A DNA stretch of 64,000 nt from Sialis fuliginosa (GCA_961205875.1 OY540809.1:15016267-15080266), one strand, 5' to 3'. Counted from the stretch's first letter, positions 11,064-23,235 are shown. Numbers and translations are program-made. Notes: generated by a model not told the origin, from the sequence alone.

Positions 11064-11331
11064 CAGACTAATAAATGCGAAAGTAACTCTGTCTATCTGT
11101 CTGTTTGTTACTTTTTCACGGCTAAGCCGTTAAACTGATCGTGGTGAAATTTGGAAGGGATATATATAAATACAAAGATAAGTCTGAAGTGACCTACTCA
11201 TCAACGCACACTCCAAACTCCTGGATCTAGAGACGTAAAATTGTAGATATTTTTTCCTTTTGTTATATGTATGTAACTCACTAACTGTTGTTTTTATATA
11301 TTATATTGTGCGCGTAGCCGTGGGTAACAGT
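11064..11331 (+). mobile_element. Helitron-like repeat, family A
   Basis: Begins AGACTAATAAATGCGAAAGT, continues through the GTCTGTTTGTTACTTTTTC block, and ends GCGTAGCCGTGGGTAACAG. The middle is diverged, and the usual CTAG end is changed to TTAT. Confidence 0.6.
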
Positions 11332-12039
11332 TATTTATTTTGTAAGAGTTATATATTTCATTTCATATATAAAACACTAAAAACGTGGCGCGTTATCCTA
11401 TGGGTAAAAAGAGCAATTTAAGGCCTAAATTAAATGTATTGTTGTTGTAAAAAATGTCATGTACCTATCTATTTTTGTTTTATTTTTAATAAAATTTAAT
11501 TAAATTTAAATGGGTAGTTTTAATCCTATAAGAGAGAGGGGGGATTTGTCCTTAAAAAAAAATTACTGTATATAGGGCTACCGAATTCAAATTTGCTAGG
11601 ATCCCATGCAGCTATAACGATGGTGATCTATTACATCACCATCGTTATAGCTGCATGATGTACTAGAACGATAAAAACTGGTATAATTCTATTTGAGTCC
11701 ATTTACAACAAGTAGATTATTTAGTAAACCTGATTACACACCTCTGTTACAAATTATATGTGCTGTAAACAGAGTTAACACATATAGTATGCGTGAACGA
11801 TGTACATAGAGTAGCGCAATCAGCGGAATTGCCAATTAAACGTTTTTTATTAATTTTCTAGTCATGTCTACTGCGATTAGCGGCGATCAATTATTGCACA
11901 TGCAAACGTAATCAACAGTGTTCTGTTATAATATGTGTGTTCAATTGCTAATTAGAGTAAACGGTTGGGTACTCACTAGACAGGGTAGGGCTAAATGATA
12001 ATGGGACCCGTTTTTTTTTAGTTAGTTAAAACTGATGTT
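11332..12039. other. Mostly single-copy AT-rich DNA with one hairpin
   Basis: Apart from the perfect hairpin at 11605-11657 I see no element or gene here. Confidence 0.45.
11605..11657. repeat. Perfect 23-bp hairpin with 7-nt loop
   Basis: Arms 11605-11627 and 11635-11657 are exact reverse complements (CATGCAGCTATAACGATGG against CCATCGTTATAGCTGCATG, and onward to the loop), with loop CTATTAC. A weaker CTAG/CTAG match continues outside. It could be a small-RNA precursor or the relic of a foldback element. Confidence 0.9.
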
Positions 12040-12500
12040 TTTGTACATATTATCTATATTTATGCATACTATAAAACTGTCTATCTGTCTGTGCACAATT
12101 TTCTCAGTAACTTCTGAACGGATCTTATTCCGGTTTTCACTATTGGATAGAGTGTTTCATGAGAAAGGTTTAGGTAAGGTTAGGTTAGGTTAGGTGAATC
12201 CAGTGACAGTTTATGTTTAGATCACACATTCGACATAATCAGTACAGCAGAGGATTGTCCTTTCGCACGACACGACAAAATCTGAACGTGTTCGATCTAT
12301 GATAGCAACTCGCATGGCCTCATCTGAATACAGCTCGCGTACCGCTACTGGTTTGGGTGTGTTATTTGTGGATATTTTGTATACATTTCATGAAGTTCGA
12401 AAAAAAACAACTGTCAGTGTGCGCTAAGTAAATAAATAGCAATAAGTGAAAACAATGTGTAAGAAGTTTATTACAGATCAAATTCATATTCCTAGGTAAC
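12040..12500 (+). repeat. Dispersed repeat family C, copy 2
   Basis: Shares two blocks with 46060-46310: the CTGTCTGTGCACAATTTTCT to GATAGAGTGTTTCATG block, and TTTGTGGATATTTTGTATAC to GTTTATTACAGATCAAATTC. About 170 bp at 12185-12357 have no counterpart in the other copy. A short (GGTTA)n run at 12175-12195 sits at the junction. Confidence 0.55.
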
Positions 12501-13649
12501 ACCGGTTCCCATACGCTTGTAAAATATGTATAATAAGTAATGAAATTCGATTTAGCAAAATTAAGATCCAATAAAATTGTTACGTCTATTAGAGAACAAA
12601 TAGTTCTAAGTGAATTTTTTTTGAAAAAATACACAAGTGCGGCGAAGTTAATAATATTTTTCTGATTTTTTCAAATGAACTTTTAGTACAAAATATTTTT
12701 ACGATTTTTATTTTTTTATTTCTAAATCGAAACCTTTAATAATAAGAAAACATTTATGTACATATATAGATAAATTTCTTAAATTTAGTTTTATAAATAA
12801 CTGTTAACTATAAAAAAAAATTTAATTAATCAATTTGCATAATTTAGTATACATATACGACAAAAAAATGAAAATTCTATGTATATCGACGATTATGCTA
12901 TATACAGTTTTCCATAATTTAAATAAACAAAAGAAATTAAGCAGCACGAAAAATTATCAAAATCAGGACAACACTATATTTGTTCTCTCACAAATTACGA
13001 AAGCATCATAGAAACCATATTACATCCCATAATAACTTCGTTATCTGTAATAAAATACTGTTATCCAACTTCCTGAATATAAAACTATAATTTTCTTGTA
13101 TATCTCCACTCTGTTTTACCTTTATTCATAAAAGAGTATAATCAGATAACACAAATTATAACAATGTTTTACAAATGAATCCAATACATCATGAAATCTG
13201 TACAATTGTTTAATGAAGACAACAAGAATGGGTAGAAAAAAATACAAAATAAAAACAGTATAGCCAACCTACATCAGAGTAAAAGATAACGTCGGGCTGA
13301 AGTACACGAGATATTTTTACACTTTTATTACCACAGTACATCCATTATTTATTACACAAAATAAAGGCGTGTGTATCTTGTCCCCGGAGACCAGAATGAC
13401 TTTATTGTTCTTTATAGTTATTTGTTCACAAAATTCAGCCCAACGGTTTCTAGCTGAAATTGTGATGTATTTTTCGACTCTTATACATAACACTGCATTA
13501 TTACAATGACGTATTTGAGAGGTACAGTGACGGTCTAACAGGTAACCAAAATGAGGAATATTTGAATTTTTCACGAGTCAAAAATGTTAACCGATTTTTA
13601 CTAGGTCTAATTTAAAATTTATTTTTTATGTTTAAAAAAAAATTATTTT
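12501..13649. other. AT-rich single-copy stretch
   Basis: No repeat copy recognised. The minus-strand frame at 13317-13574 starts with GTG and shows no known domain. Confidence 0.45.
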
Positions 13650-13950
13650 GCTTCCTCGTCATATCAAAGGTACGAGAATCTTTGTGATCGTTTTAAAATG
13701 AGGAAAAAAATATTCTCCGAATTCGAAATTTTCACTTTTTGTTCCGTGTCATTCTATCTGTTCCATGAATCCATATCACACGCGTAACTTATAAACCACT
13801 GAACTTATAATAATGAAACTCGGTTTGTTAAAAGAGGGGGAGGTGACATTCCAAAATACTTATTTTTTTCAAGATATCTCAATAACGACACATGTTACGT
13901 GAATATTTTATAGAATCTTTTTTGTAGAGCATTCAATTTTTTGTAAAATT
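13650..13950 (-). mobile_element. Family B element, truncated copy
   Basis: Begins GCTTCCTCGTCATATC like the other copies and stays alignable through TCAAGATATCTCAATAACGA and TTTGTAGAGCATTCAATTTT. It then stops matching, so the distal half is missing. Confidence 0.55.
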
Positions 13951-15089
13951 GGCCAACGCAACACGAAAATTTCTCTCAATGATCTTTTAGACGATTTAAG
14001 TCTTGTCTCGTCAAAATATAAACCAATCTTGTCTAGGTCTCGTGTTTATGTATAAAGAAATCTATTTTTATATTCAACCAATTAAGCTTTTTTCGAATTC
14101 GAGATTTTGATGAAAATATTAGTTTTAACCTTCCCTGAAACCATTCATTTAAACTGTTGGTAACTATTGTTAATTAAACGTATTCCCGGTATTAATACCC
14201 AATTGAATGCCCCCTTAAATTAGATTTGGTATATTACTTACGTGTTTTAAATCAATGGCTCTCAATGAAAAATGTACAAAATATGAATTGTAACAAATTA
14301 AAAATCCCTTTACTTATATGTATTAAGCTTGGTTAATACGACAGTTAATTAAAGAGCGTTTAATTAAACTTGGTAATATCGGGCGATAACATTAGATTAT
14401 TAATAACTACCGTCTAAAAGTTAAATAACAAAATCCCCTGAGAAACTATATAAAGAGCGCCACTGTCGATACACCTTTCGAGTTGAATCGTTGTCAATCT
14501 TGAATGGGGTAAGAAGGAATGGGTAGGTATTCATTACACAATGGTCTCTTTGCAATATATCACCCAGAATCTTTTCAAGACGATCATTGAGTCGAACTAC
14601 CCCCCTCACCCAATACGTAAATTTGATAGGTTTTGATGTTTTCATAAATATCAACAAAAATGTCCATTTTCTTTTTAGCTACACACAACAACTCTATCTT
14701 TTATTCATTCAGAATATTTTAGGTCATGTAAAAAGATGACAATGCTATTCAATATTTGATTTCTTGTACATCATATATTTATTAAGTAATCATCTTTTGT
14801 ACGCGGCATTGCCCGAGTGCAGTGGGGCGTTATTGCTTCATTGGGCCCCAGGCAAATTTTAATTTGAAGGTCTCATTTTAAATTGATCGAATAATTTAAG
14901 TTTTCAGCTAAAACCGTCGTTTTTACTTCATGATTTTTTTACAAATTAAACGAATTTCGATACAACCCTGAATTAAGTTGGCGTGTGAGTAATTTTTTCT
15001 CACGAATTGTTTTTTTTATTCACGCCCGATCACGCTTATGAAAATGACTGAAAAATTTTAGGTTTTAAAAATTTATTTATTATATAGAA
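13951..15089. other. Single-copy stretch with short open frames
   Basis: Includes a minus-strand frame of 78 codons at 14421-14657 with no recognised motif, and a slightly GC-richer patch near 14800-14860. No clear repeat structure. Confidence 0.4.
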
Positions 15090-15265
15090 AAATACGTTTA
15101 AATTTTTAAACCGCAGATCTATATGTCAAACCATTCTTGAGATATGGTCTCTCAAAGTTTTAATTTTTTTTAAATTATGGAGAAAAAAGTCCGTAAGTTT
15201 TGAACGGTCGGTCGGATTTGATTTTAGTAAAGCTACAAAAACTTTCATTTATAAAAAGGAAGTAA
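15090..15265 (+). repeat. Dispersed repeat family G, copy 1
   Basis: Shares the blocks CTTGAGATATGGTCTCT and GTAAGTTTTGAACGGTCGG plus GGATTTGATTTTAGT with 22690-22890 and 51390-51770. The same blocks recur in order, so this is an old dispersed repeat of unknown class. Confidence 0.5.
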
Positions 15266-15675
15266 AATAATATTAGAACACGTTTAAAACATATACAATT
15301 TATCAAAGTCAACCTTTGAGAAGAGACGTCAAAAATATGAAATAATAATATCAGATACGTCGTATTTAGCGTCAGTAAATAAAATATAGCCTACGCGCGT
15401 TCAGGTATTATAAATATTAAATAACACAAGAAAAATGGTCACGTTAACACAAAACACGTATATTAATTATCACACATGTTAATAAGTTTGTTAAAAGGCC
15501 TCTGTTAATATGCAGAATAATATGATCAAGTTGCAAACTTCGATAACAATGTCGATGTCAATAGCGTTCGATTAAAACATCGTTTCACGCGCTGTTCTAA
15601 CACTCGATAATATTCACATTTGTTACTCAAACATACCTGTAGATTATAAACATAGCATGTATATGATTGTATATC

Positions 15676-16032
15676 TACTACTTCTTCCCCGCGACTTCAT
15701 CCGCGTAAACGATTCTTTGTAACTTTAAATTTTTCTTATAATATACTTAACTCAATTTTTCAACACTAGCTCCTACCGCGTGAAAGTTAATTTAGGTAGG
15801 AGCTGTTATATATAAAATCCATGAAGAAAAAAAGGTAAGGTTAAACAGATTTCTGTTATGTTAGTCGATAAAAAAGGTCGCACATACAAATGTCACACAC
15901 CCATTTTTTATTTAATAAATTTACGGGATACAAGCTAAATTTAATCAAAATCGGTTCAGCGGTTAAGCCGTGGAAAGGTAACAAACAGACAGACAGACAC
16001 AGTTTCACATTTATAATATTAGTAGGTATGGA
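15676..16032 (-). mobile_element. Helitron-like repeat, family A, nearly full length
   Basis: Carries CCCCGCGACTTCATCCGCGT, the GTTATGTTAGTCGATAAAA block, CGGTTCAGCGGTTAAGCCGT, and ends TTTATAATATTAGTAGGTAT. One of the more complete copies. No coding content. Confidence 0.65.
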
Positions 16033-16898
16033 TAATTTAATAATTTAATGATTTCGGGCCTACCCAAAATTAATTATCATATAACGTAAACTAATAACTT
16101 TTCAATAATGAAAATCCCATCAAAATCGGTGCAGTAGTTTTCATGTCAAGTCTGATGAAAGAAACAGACAATTATTCTAAATATCACTAAAATTAATACA
16201 TATAAACTAAATACAAAAAAAACTTCATTCTACGTATTGTGTTGTGACTTTACTTATAAAAAACATTGTTCTGTTTATTTAAATTCACAAGATATAACCT
16301 CAAAGTTTAAGTGTTAAAAAATACGGGCAAAACATTAGTTTTGTCTGTAAGTTGGTGCTCACGCTAGACAAAAAACAACAACAATTATCTAAAATATTTA
16401 TTGCAAAACTTGGTACTTTAGCAGCTGAATAATTCATAGAGAATATGAATATTCAAAAGAAATTGTCGCCAGTAAAATTTTAATTAAATTACTATTATGC
16501 CAAGATATATCTGCCAACCAACTCTATGCAAACTCTGCCGCGAACTGCTTTAGAAATAAATCCTTCTTAATAAGTAAATGGAAAATTACGATTCCACTTT
16601 ATGCAGATTCATATAATTAATATTGTCGATAGTGTGAATTACGAAAATGAGAAAAGTGCTTTTCATAATTTATGTAAGTTGTTGTTTTTTTTTGTAATTA
16701 TTATTTCCTTGCACGATTTTTAATAGAAATTTTCGATAAGAACTTAAGAATTTTTGTTTAAAAACAAACAAATATTATTATCAAGGCTTACGATCACGAA
16801 TTCTATTCGCGTCATTTGAAATGATAAAAATAATGTTTTTTACGTTATTCTAAACTGCATTGATAATGCAAGTTATAACAAAAAAATCAAAAAGAAAA
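16033..16898. other. AT-rich stretch, nothing recognised
   Basis: A short block at 16075-16165 (ATCAAAATCGGTGCAGTAG and AACAGACA) looks like another tail fragment. The rest is single-copy AT-rich DNA. Confidence 0.45.
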
Positions 16899-16900
16899 TA

Positions 16901-17365
16901 AGGTGCTGGCACCAGTTTTTACCGCTGTAATTTCAAGGTTTACTGTTTTTGGGATTAATGTAACTAATAACATAAAACAAGTACCTCTTTATTAAATCAA
17001 TTTAATTACCAAAGTCCACAATACAGTTTTTTTTAATGTAGAACACTTGCTAATGAATACAAAATGATAAGTACTACGACACAAAAGTTATAAAATTAAA
17101 AATCATAAAATTTGAAACACTATAAAGCAGATGATATGATAATATAATAATTAACAAATAGATTACACTAATAATTAGTTTAAATGCCCACCCACCATTT
17201 TGACACCCATTTGACGATTGTCATGAAATTAAGCTGTTGTACAGTTAAGTGTCTATAGATTATGATTAAGTTCTGGCAGTAATAAAATATCAATAAATAT
17301 TTCTAATTTAGTACATTTAATTAAACAAGTGTTCAACACTGAGGTATGATCCATGTCTGGTGCCT
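16901..17365 (+). mobile_element. Family H MITE, copy 1
   Basis: Flanked by TA at 16899-16900 and 17366-17367. The ends AGGTGCTGGCACCAG and CTGGTGCCT are inverted with a 5-bp difference. Four further copies lie at 27475-27989 (-), 34237-34679 (-), 53065-53568 (+) and 62484-62870 (+). Shared landmarks are CAAGTACCTCTTTATTAAAT, TAAAGCAGATG and AGTACATTTAATTAAACAAG. Confidence 0.7.
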
Positions 17366-17367
17366 TA

Positions 17368-17943
17368 TTAAACTTAGAACAAAGAATCATGAATGATGCA
17401 TAGAACAGTAACTTTCTAGAAAATATCCTAGCAGACATTTGTAGCAGGGAGCAACACTTGTTAACTTATACGTTCATTATATTCATAACCGGAAATTGGC
17501 GGGCGGCTCGTAAAACGGGGTAGTGACGAGAAAGGGTTAAAAGCTAGCATCACCGCATAGGCTATACAATTTTATGGTAAAGTACGTTTTTTTACGCTTC
17601 GTCGAGATTTAAAATTTAACGTTTATTTATATAAGTATTTTCGCTTTGAATTATAAATAAAAAGCGTTTGTTTTCAAGAGAAATATTTTAAGGGTTTCGT
17701 AAATGTACCCATCTCCCCTTACCCTAATAATTTTTTAATACAGAAGTGCAGTTATAAGTATAAAGATTCTTGTGGGTTAATTATGACAATATAATACAGT
17801 TATTTTTACAAAACAATAATACCAAAAATAGAAATGGATGACTGAGATGAATGAAAAGTGCTCTGGGATTATCAGGGCAGGTTACAATCACGGGGTTTAA
17901 TAACTCAGTGGTATTGTGCAAACGATACGAATTCATATATATA
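17368..17943. other. Single-copy stretch
   Basis: Contains a moderately GC-rich patch at 17490-17540. No repeat or gene recognised. Confidence 0.45.
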
Positions 17944-17945
17944 TA

Positions 17946-18221
17946 CACGGAAAAAATATACTGTAAGAATTACAGTTTTTCCTATCTATCCCGGATGGTA
18001 AGCGAAAACATATAATATTTTACTTTCTGAAACTGTAATAATATAATTTTAGGCTGTAATGTTTGTAGTTTATCTGTCAATTTATATTGAGTATTATATT
18101 ACATGACAGTCTAAAATTATACCTATTATTACAGTTTCAGACAGTAAAATATTATATGTTTTCGCTTACTATCCGGGATAGACAGGAAAAACTGTAATTC
18201 TTACAGTATATTTTTTCCGTG
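17946..18221. mobile_element. 276-bp palindromic TA-flanked MITE
   Basis: TA flanks at 17944-17945 and 18222-18223. The ends CACGGAAAAAATATACTG and CAGTATATTTTTTCCGTG are perfect inverted repeats, and the arms pair almost throughout (ATCCCGGATGGTAAGCG against CGCTTACTATCCGGGAT). Type Tc1/mariner by flank; family E starts with the related CACTCACGGAAAAAAT. Confidence 0.85.
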
Positions 18222-18223
18222 TA

Positions 18224-18944
18224 GGTACTTAAATTTTTATTTTTATTTTTATAATTCGTCAGATTAAAATTGACGTAGAATAGAGTCACTCCAATAAGAG
18301 TTTCGATATTAATAAAAACAGAAAATACGGCTGTGAGTGAAACTTGTCTACTACAATAAATTCGCACTGTCAGAACTCTTACTATGAGTTACTCTAACGT
18401 AGGGTGCTCTACTTTTTTTAGAAACACTGGTAATAATTCATAGAATCTTACAAAACATAATAAATATTTAAGTAGTCGATTGAACAAACATAAAATAATG
18501 TATAAAAAGAGATTTTCTGATGATGAAAATAACATATAGTGTTCTTATAAATAATGTAGTAGATTATTTATTATAGCGGGCATAAATCACTTAACGCATA
18601 CATTTGTGAGTGCCATAACCATCTAGTCATCCAGGTATATATTGTTGCTGAATAATGAACATACACTCGCTGAATGAACAAAGCTGTTTTCAAAGCGCGG
18701 TCATTAATTTGAGTTATTTTACAAGTTTTTAATTTACCTGTTAACAATTTTTAGCAACAGCTTTACGTAAAATGGTCACAGGAGATTATTCATTAAAGGG
18801 CGTGTTTAAATAATGAGCTTTTTATGCTCTTTTTTTGCTTGTGAATCAGGATTTTTATTTTCGTTACTTTCTTATACGTAGTTAAATAATGAAGTAATGT
18901 ATTTATGGAAATTTTCAATTTTTTCTGTATATTTTTTCTCTTAA
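18224..18944. other. AT-rich stretch, nothing recognised
   Basis: No repeat copy, inverted repeat or plausible gene seen. Confidence 0.45.
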
Positions 18945-19684
18945 TGGGGAACGCTACTGTGGTGGATAAAAAAATTAACTTTTTAATATTTTCTTAAATT
19001 GTAGGAATTCATTAAAAAAATCTCCAAAAAATTTAAAATCAAAATATTAAAAACTAGCTGTTTTCGCGTGAAATTTAGGTTAGGTAGAAGTTGTCAAATA
19101 TAAGAAGGTTAGGAAATACAGATTTATGTTATAATAGTCGATAAAACAGGTTGCACGTATACAAATATCACTCACATACATTATTTTTATCTAATATAAT
19201 TGTATAATTAATATATTTTTCGGAATACAAAATAGCCCATGTCTTTCCTCAGGGTGGACGCTATCACTCTGCCAAATTTCATTAAGATCGATTTATAAAT
19301 AAATATACACTTAAATTTTAAATCACGTTTTTCTCGAAACGACTTTTTTCAAAATAGTGTAAGCGAAAACTCGAGCACTTATTGTCCGGTTTTTAATTTT
19401 ATCAACGAAAATTTTGTTAATCATAGTGACTAATTGTAAGTCTTACCTGATTTTCAAATTTTTGAAAATTATCTACTATTTAAAAAATAAAAAAAATTCA
19501 GTTTTTATTTTTTTGTTAAAAATCAATTTAAAAAAGCGACTACATTTAACGATAGTTACATCAATACAGATTACAAAAATTATAATGTTTTTTATTAGAT
19601 GAACCACTTCAATAATAATACTTCCCTCAAACCAATTTTTTTTTAAATTAGCAGTTTTTCTTGTCATCACAATGATGTTCCCCA
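18945..19684. mobile_element. TTAA-flanked element with a nested Helitron-like copy
   Basis: Bounded by TTAA at 18941-18944 and 19685-19688. Ends TGGGGAACGCTACTGTGGTG and CATCACAATGATGTTCCCCA form an imperfect inverted repeat. TTAA suggests piggyBac, but the termini do not begin CCC, so the superfamily is uncertain. A related terminus may occur inverted near 36038-36060. Positions 19053-19302 are family A. Confidence 0.55.
19053..19302 (-). mobile_element. Helitron-like repeat, family A, truncated
   Basis: Starts ACTAGCTGTTTTCGCGTG, the reverse complement of the CTAG|T end. It continues through TTATAATAGTCGATAAAACA and TTTCGGAATACAAAATAGCC and stops after CCAAATTTCATTAAGATCG, so it lacks the TTTATAATATTAG end. 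Confidence 0.6.
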
Positions 19685-19688
19685 TTAA

Positions 19689-22136
19689 AAGTTTATAGTT
19701 TCATAGTAAAAAACTTATTTTACATAGAAAAAGTCCAATTTTCTTTATCAATATTTATAAAAACGTGTAGAAATATACCAAAATTTCAATAACTCCCAAA
19801 TGTAAATTATTTTGTTGATATCAAGAACGACTAATAAATTTCCATTGTAAAGCGTTTTCCCCGAGGAAAACATAAACGCTTTAATCTAAAGTAATGGGTA
19901 GAGAAGTTTAATATCCTGTTTAATAAATATTTTCTTTCCTTAAACTGCTGACACATACATTTCAATTTGAAGAAACAATACATCTTTTATACAAAATCGG
20001 TGTTCTTTCTTCCACAGTGATAATTTTGTCTAAACAGACATTTTGATTGCAATTCTATGCGTTGTATATATGTATAGGGTTTTTTTGTTTCTCTTGTGCC
20101 TGCTTTCTTATTTATCTTTCTCAACCCAATTTATTCCTTCGTGGAATCTACGGAAGTAGCGACTTTAAAAAGAATTATACTGACATGAATAATATGCTAA
20201 TATCTGTACGTTCTGCTTTACACAAAAAAAAAACATTTTAATCTTTATTTAATGAATTATGAATCAATATGGTAACATTTGCAGGGGAAAAATCCATGTA
20301 CGAGTTCCGTAAAATGTAAAAAAATAAACAATTCACCATTCCTGTTATTCTTGATTCGATTTGGCAACATTGCAGTGCATTTTTGTAATCCCAGAGCCAC
20401 CTAACGTGTTAAATAAACTATAATTTATCACTTCAGAGGGAGAAAGATGCAGTTTACTCGTTCAATACCAAACCTAGTTTATTTAACTCTGAGACAACGT
20501 CCTCATAGGATTTCTAAAAGCACACAATTCTATTGAAGCGAATTCAGTCACGAATAGGTCAAGAAATATTGTTTTCTTATACTTACCTATACATAATAAG
20601 AAAATATAGTAATAATATATTTTTTACGTAAATAATGTCTAGTGTTTCACGCCAGCCAAATAATGGGTGGTATTTCAGTAACTTGATGTAACGTTTCCAG
20701 GATGATCTAAAACCATTGAATACCTCAGAAACTAAAAGTCCAACTGGGATCATTTTGGTTTCATTATTCTAACCAGCGTATTGATCCGTACCCATTAAAC
20801 ATTGAGCCACCTCCGCTGAAATGCGGTACGGGCGGAAGAGGGTTAAACGCGCAGCGATCATTTTGCACGCTAGTGTAAATTTACAATAAGTATAGCTCGA
20901 CATTCAGAACAGCTACCACGAGGGTTTTGGATTCAAGTTATAGTTCTAGATTAGATCTACGAGGTGCAAATACAAATCAAAACATTTAACATGTTTTAAT
21001 GAGTGAAAAACTTCATATAATAATAATAATAATAAAAATAAATCATAATGTAGGCTAAAATACGTGCAAAAGCTAGTAGAAAATATAAAAGATGTAAAGC
21101 ATTGGAAAGAAAGTCTTAACAGCTTAAAGGGTCAGGAGGTACAGAGCGAGTCAGCGGCTTAGTCATCGACGGTGCAAGCACATCATTAGTCTGAGTTTTA
21201 TTTAACCCTACTGCCATAAATGACGCGATCTTGGATTTGGAATATATTCACGTCAATCTCTCGACTGCAAATCCCATCATTTTAGAATTATCTTTAAATT
21301 ATGTTCTATAATTCTTTGGTACAACAAATTTTTGTTTTGTTTTGTGTATGGTTGCCACAGCAGTTCATACATTTTTCTGGTGTGGGTGACACATCCCCCC
21401 TTTTAGATGTACTCTTGACCCCAGTGAGTTTAAAACACTCACTATGATGATACGAAACAAATAAACTGCTTGAATTGGACGGAGAGCTAAACAAAATCAA
21501 ACATAGAACGAAGAAAAACAAATGTTTGTTTTATTCAAAAAAAGGAAAGATTTTTCCACGGCTCACTTGATATGTATCAAGGAAATTGACATGTGTGTTT
21601 TTTTAGTTTTGATACGAATGAAGTTTTTTGTACTTTATTTTATAAAATTGTTATATTTCTATAGAAAATGTATAATAGAGCCCACATAAAGTTTTTTTCC
21701 AATTTGCGGGGAGAGAGGGGTGGATAGAGTAAACAATTTTCTATCAATATTAATATATAAATCTGTTCTATCTACTCAATGTATTTTTTTAGTTTATGCG
21801 TCATTTTAAAGGCAATTTAGTTTTGAGAATTTTTATCGGACTGTCTGTCTGAATTGATTTTTATTACTAGAAAACCTACGATCTTATAATTATTTTGGAC
21901 CATATGGTAATTGATATTGAAATTAAACTAGACCCGTATTAAAAAAATCTGAGAAAAATAGTCGCCAAGAATTTTTAATTAATTTTTTCTTATGACATAT
22001 ACATCTCGATTGTAAGGGTTTTTTTCCTTGTCACAGTTCATTTTATAAATTTACAAATGCAATAACAAATTTTCATTAATTTACTGATTTTTAGAACAAA
22101 ATAATTTTTCAATAAATTTCTATAATTATCTTCTAA
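19689..22136. other. Long mostly single-copy stretch
   Basis: About 2.4 kb without a recognised element. It holds a GC-richer block at 20640-20890, an (AAT)n run near 21021-21040 and a short GA-rich patch near 21705-21725. Frames in it (20047-20241, 21306-21521) are short, and the second starts with TTG. Confidence 0.45.
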
Positions 22137-22226
22137 CATGGACCTTCGCTTCTAGGTGTATGCCGCGTCGTTGTCCGATAACACGACCTAATCGACGCGG
22201 CTTACATCCAGAAGCCAAGATCCATA
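22137..22226. repeat. Inverted pair of family J pieces forming a 34-bp hairpin
   Basis: Arms 22137-22170 and 22193-22226 pair at about 28 of 34 positions, with a perfect GC-rich core (GCCGCGTCG against CGACGCGGC) and a 22-nt loop. The right side (CCAGAAGCCAAGATCCATAT) is the family J block of 45340-45390. Confidence 0.65.
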
Positions 22227-22689
22227 TCAAGATCACCGCGTAAGCCTCAAGAATTATCTTCTGACATATTATAATATAACTAATATTGTAAAAGAATAAA
22301 TTAGATGGAAAATATGTATTGTCACTTAATTTACAAAGGATAAAAACACAGTGTAAATATTGATTTAGTTGGCTATGGTAGGAGCTGTCACTTTGACAAA
22401 TGCGTTAATTGATGCCATGATTCAAATATGTAGTATGTACATTTTAAAGACATTTAGTCGATAATATTGGGGATATAAAGCTAATGTCATAATTTCATTT
22501 AGCGATTCTTTCATATTTTAAATATAATACTATGAAAATGTATTTGTCATTAATTAATTATTTTTTCGATGATGTGTCTTAATCTTAGAACTTAGGAAGT
22601 CATTTATAACTTATTACAAATATATGAAATTTTAGAAAAATGTTTATAAATATCATATCTTAAATAACATCTATTTGTATTTGAGTTGA

Positions 22690-22890
22690 TACTTATACTT
22701 CTAACATAAAATTAATTTTGTTGCATGTAATTTTATTAAATCGTTCTCGAGATATAACCTCTTAAAATTTTTTTTCAAAATTTTGGGGAAATATGGTCGT
22801 AACTTTTAAACCAGTAGTCAGATTTGGTTTTTGTTAAGATTTTTGAAATTAGTGTCTCAAAATCTATCCAATGACTCTATAATATTGTCA
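22690..22890 (+). repeat. Dispersed repeat family G, copy 2
   Basis: Shares TCGAGATATAACCTCTTAAA, ATGGTCGTAACTTTTAAACC and CAGATTTGGTTTTTGTTAA in order with 15090-15265 and 51390-51770. Confidence 0.5.
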
Positions 22891-23169
22891 ATATCTTATC
22901 ATTTTCTCCCAAATATAAAAATGTATATTTCCCTTATACATCAGTTAAAAATTACAATAGACAATATAGAATAATTATTATGAATTCATTTCATAACTAG
23001 GTCGCTGACATTACGAAGCACATTTTTCCAGAGTACACTGGTTTCAATATTAAGTCCTATATCTTTCATTGTCTAAGGTTTATGAATTGTAAAAATTAAT
23101 TCAACTTTCCTACAAACACTTAAAGTTTATAAGAAATACATTATTATAGCTGTATCCATAAATATTTAT

Positions 23170-23235
23170 ATTAATAATTTTTTTTTTTCAGGTGAGTTAA
23201 CAAAAATTTCTTTTGGAGACAAAAGCAATGTAAGT
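23170..23235 (+). promoter_or_regulatory. Candidate recursive splice site (ratchet point)
   Basis: A run of 13 T's leads to CAG at 23189-23191, directly followed by GTGAGT (23192-23197). A second, consensus donor GTAAGT starts at 23230, 38 nt downstream. A joined acceptor and donor, (Y)nNCAG|GTRAGT, is the known form of zero-length recursive splice sites in long insect introns, and a nearby downstream donor is typical of recursive-splice exons. Seen by motif only; no flanking exons are identified. Confidence 0.4.

Noticed and set aside
12175..12195. Short GGTTA run resembling the insect telomere repeat TTAGG
   Set aside because: Only about four units, inside a dispersed repeat; too short to call an interstitial telomere.
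20571..20610. Minus-strand ATAG|GTAAGT, a third ratchet-like motif
   Set aside because: The upstream tract (ATTTTCTTATTATGT) is only weakly pyrimidine-rich.
21195..21230. TTAACCCTACTGCCATAAATG as a possible second piggyBac-like end
   Set aside because: No matching inverted end with TTAA was found on either side.
21306..21521. A 71-codon minus-strand frame with a leader-like start and CMNCC/ICC cysteines, like a secreted cysteine-rich peptide
   Set aside because: Its first codon is TTG and there is no in-frame ATG before an upstream stop; the first internal Met is within the last third.
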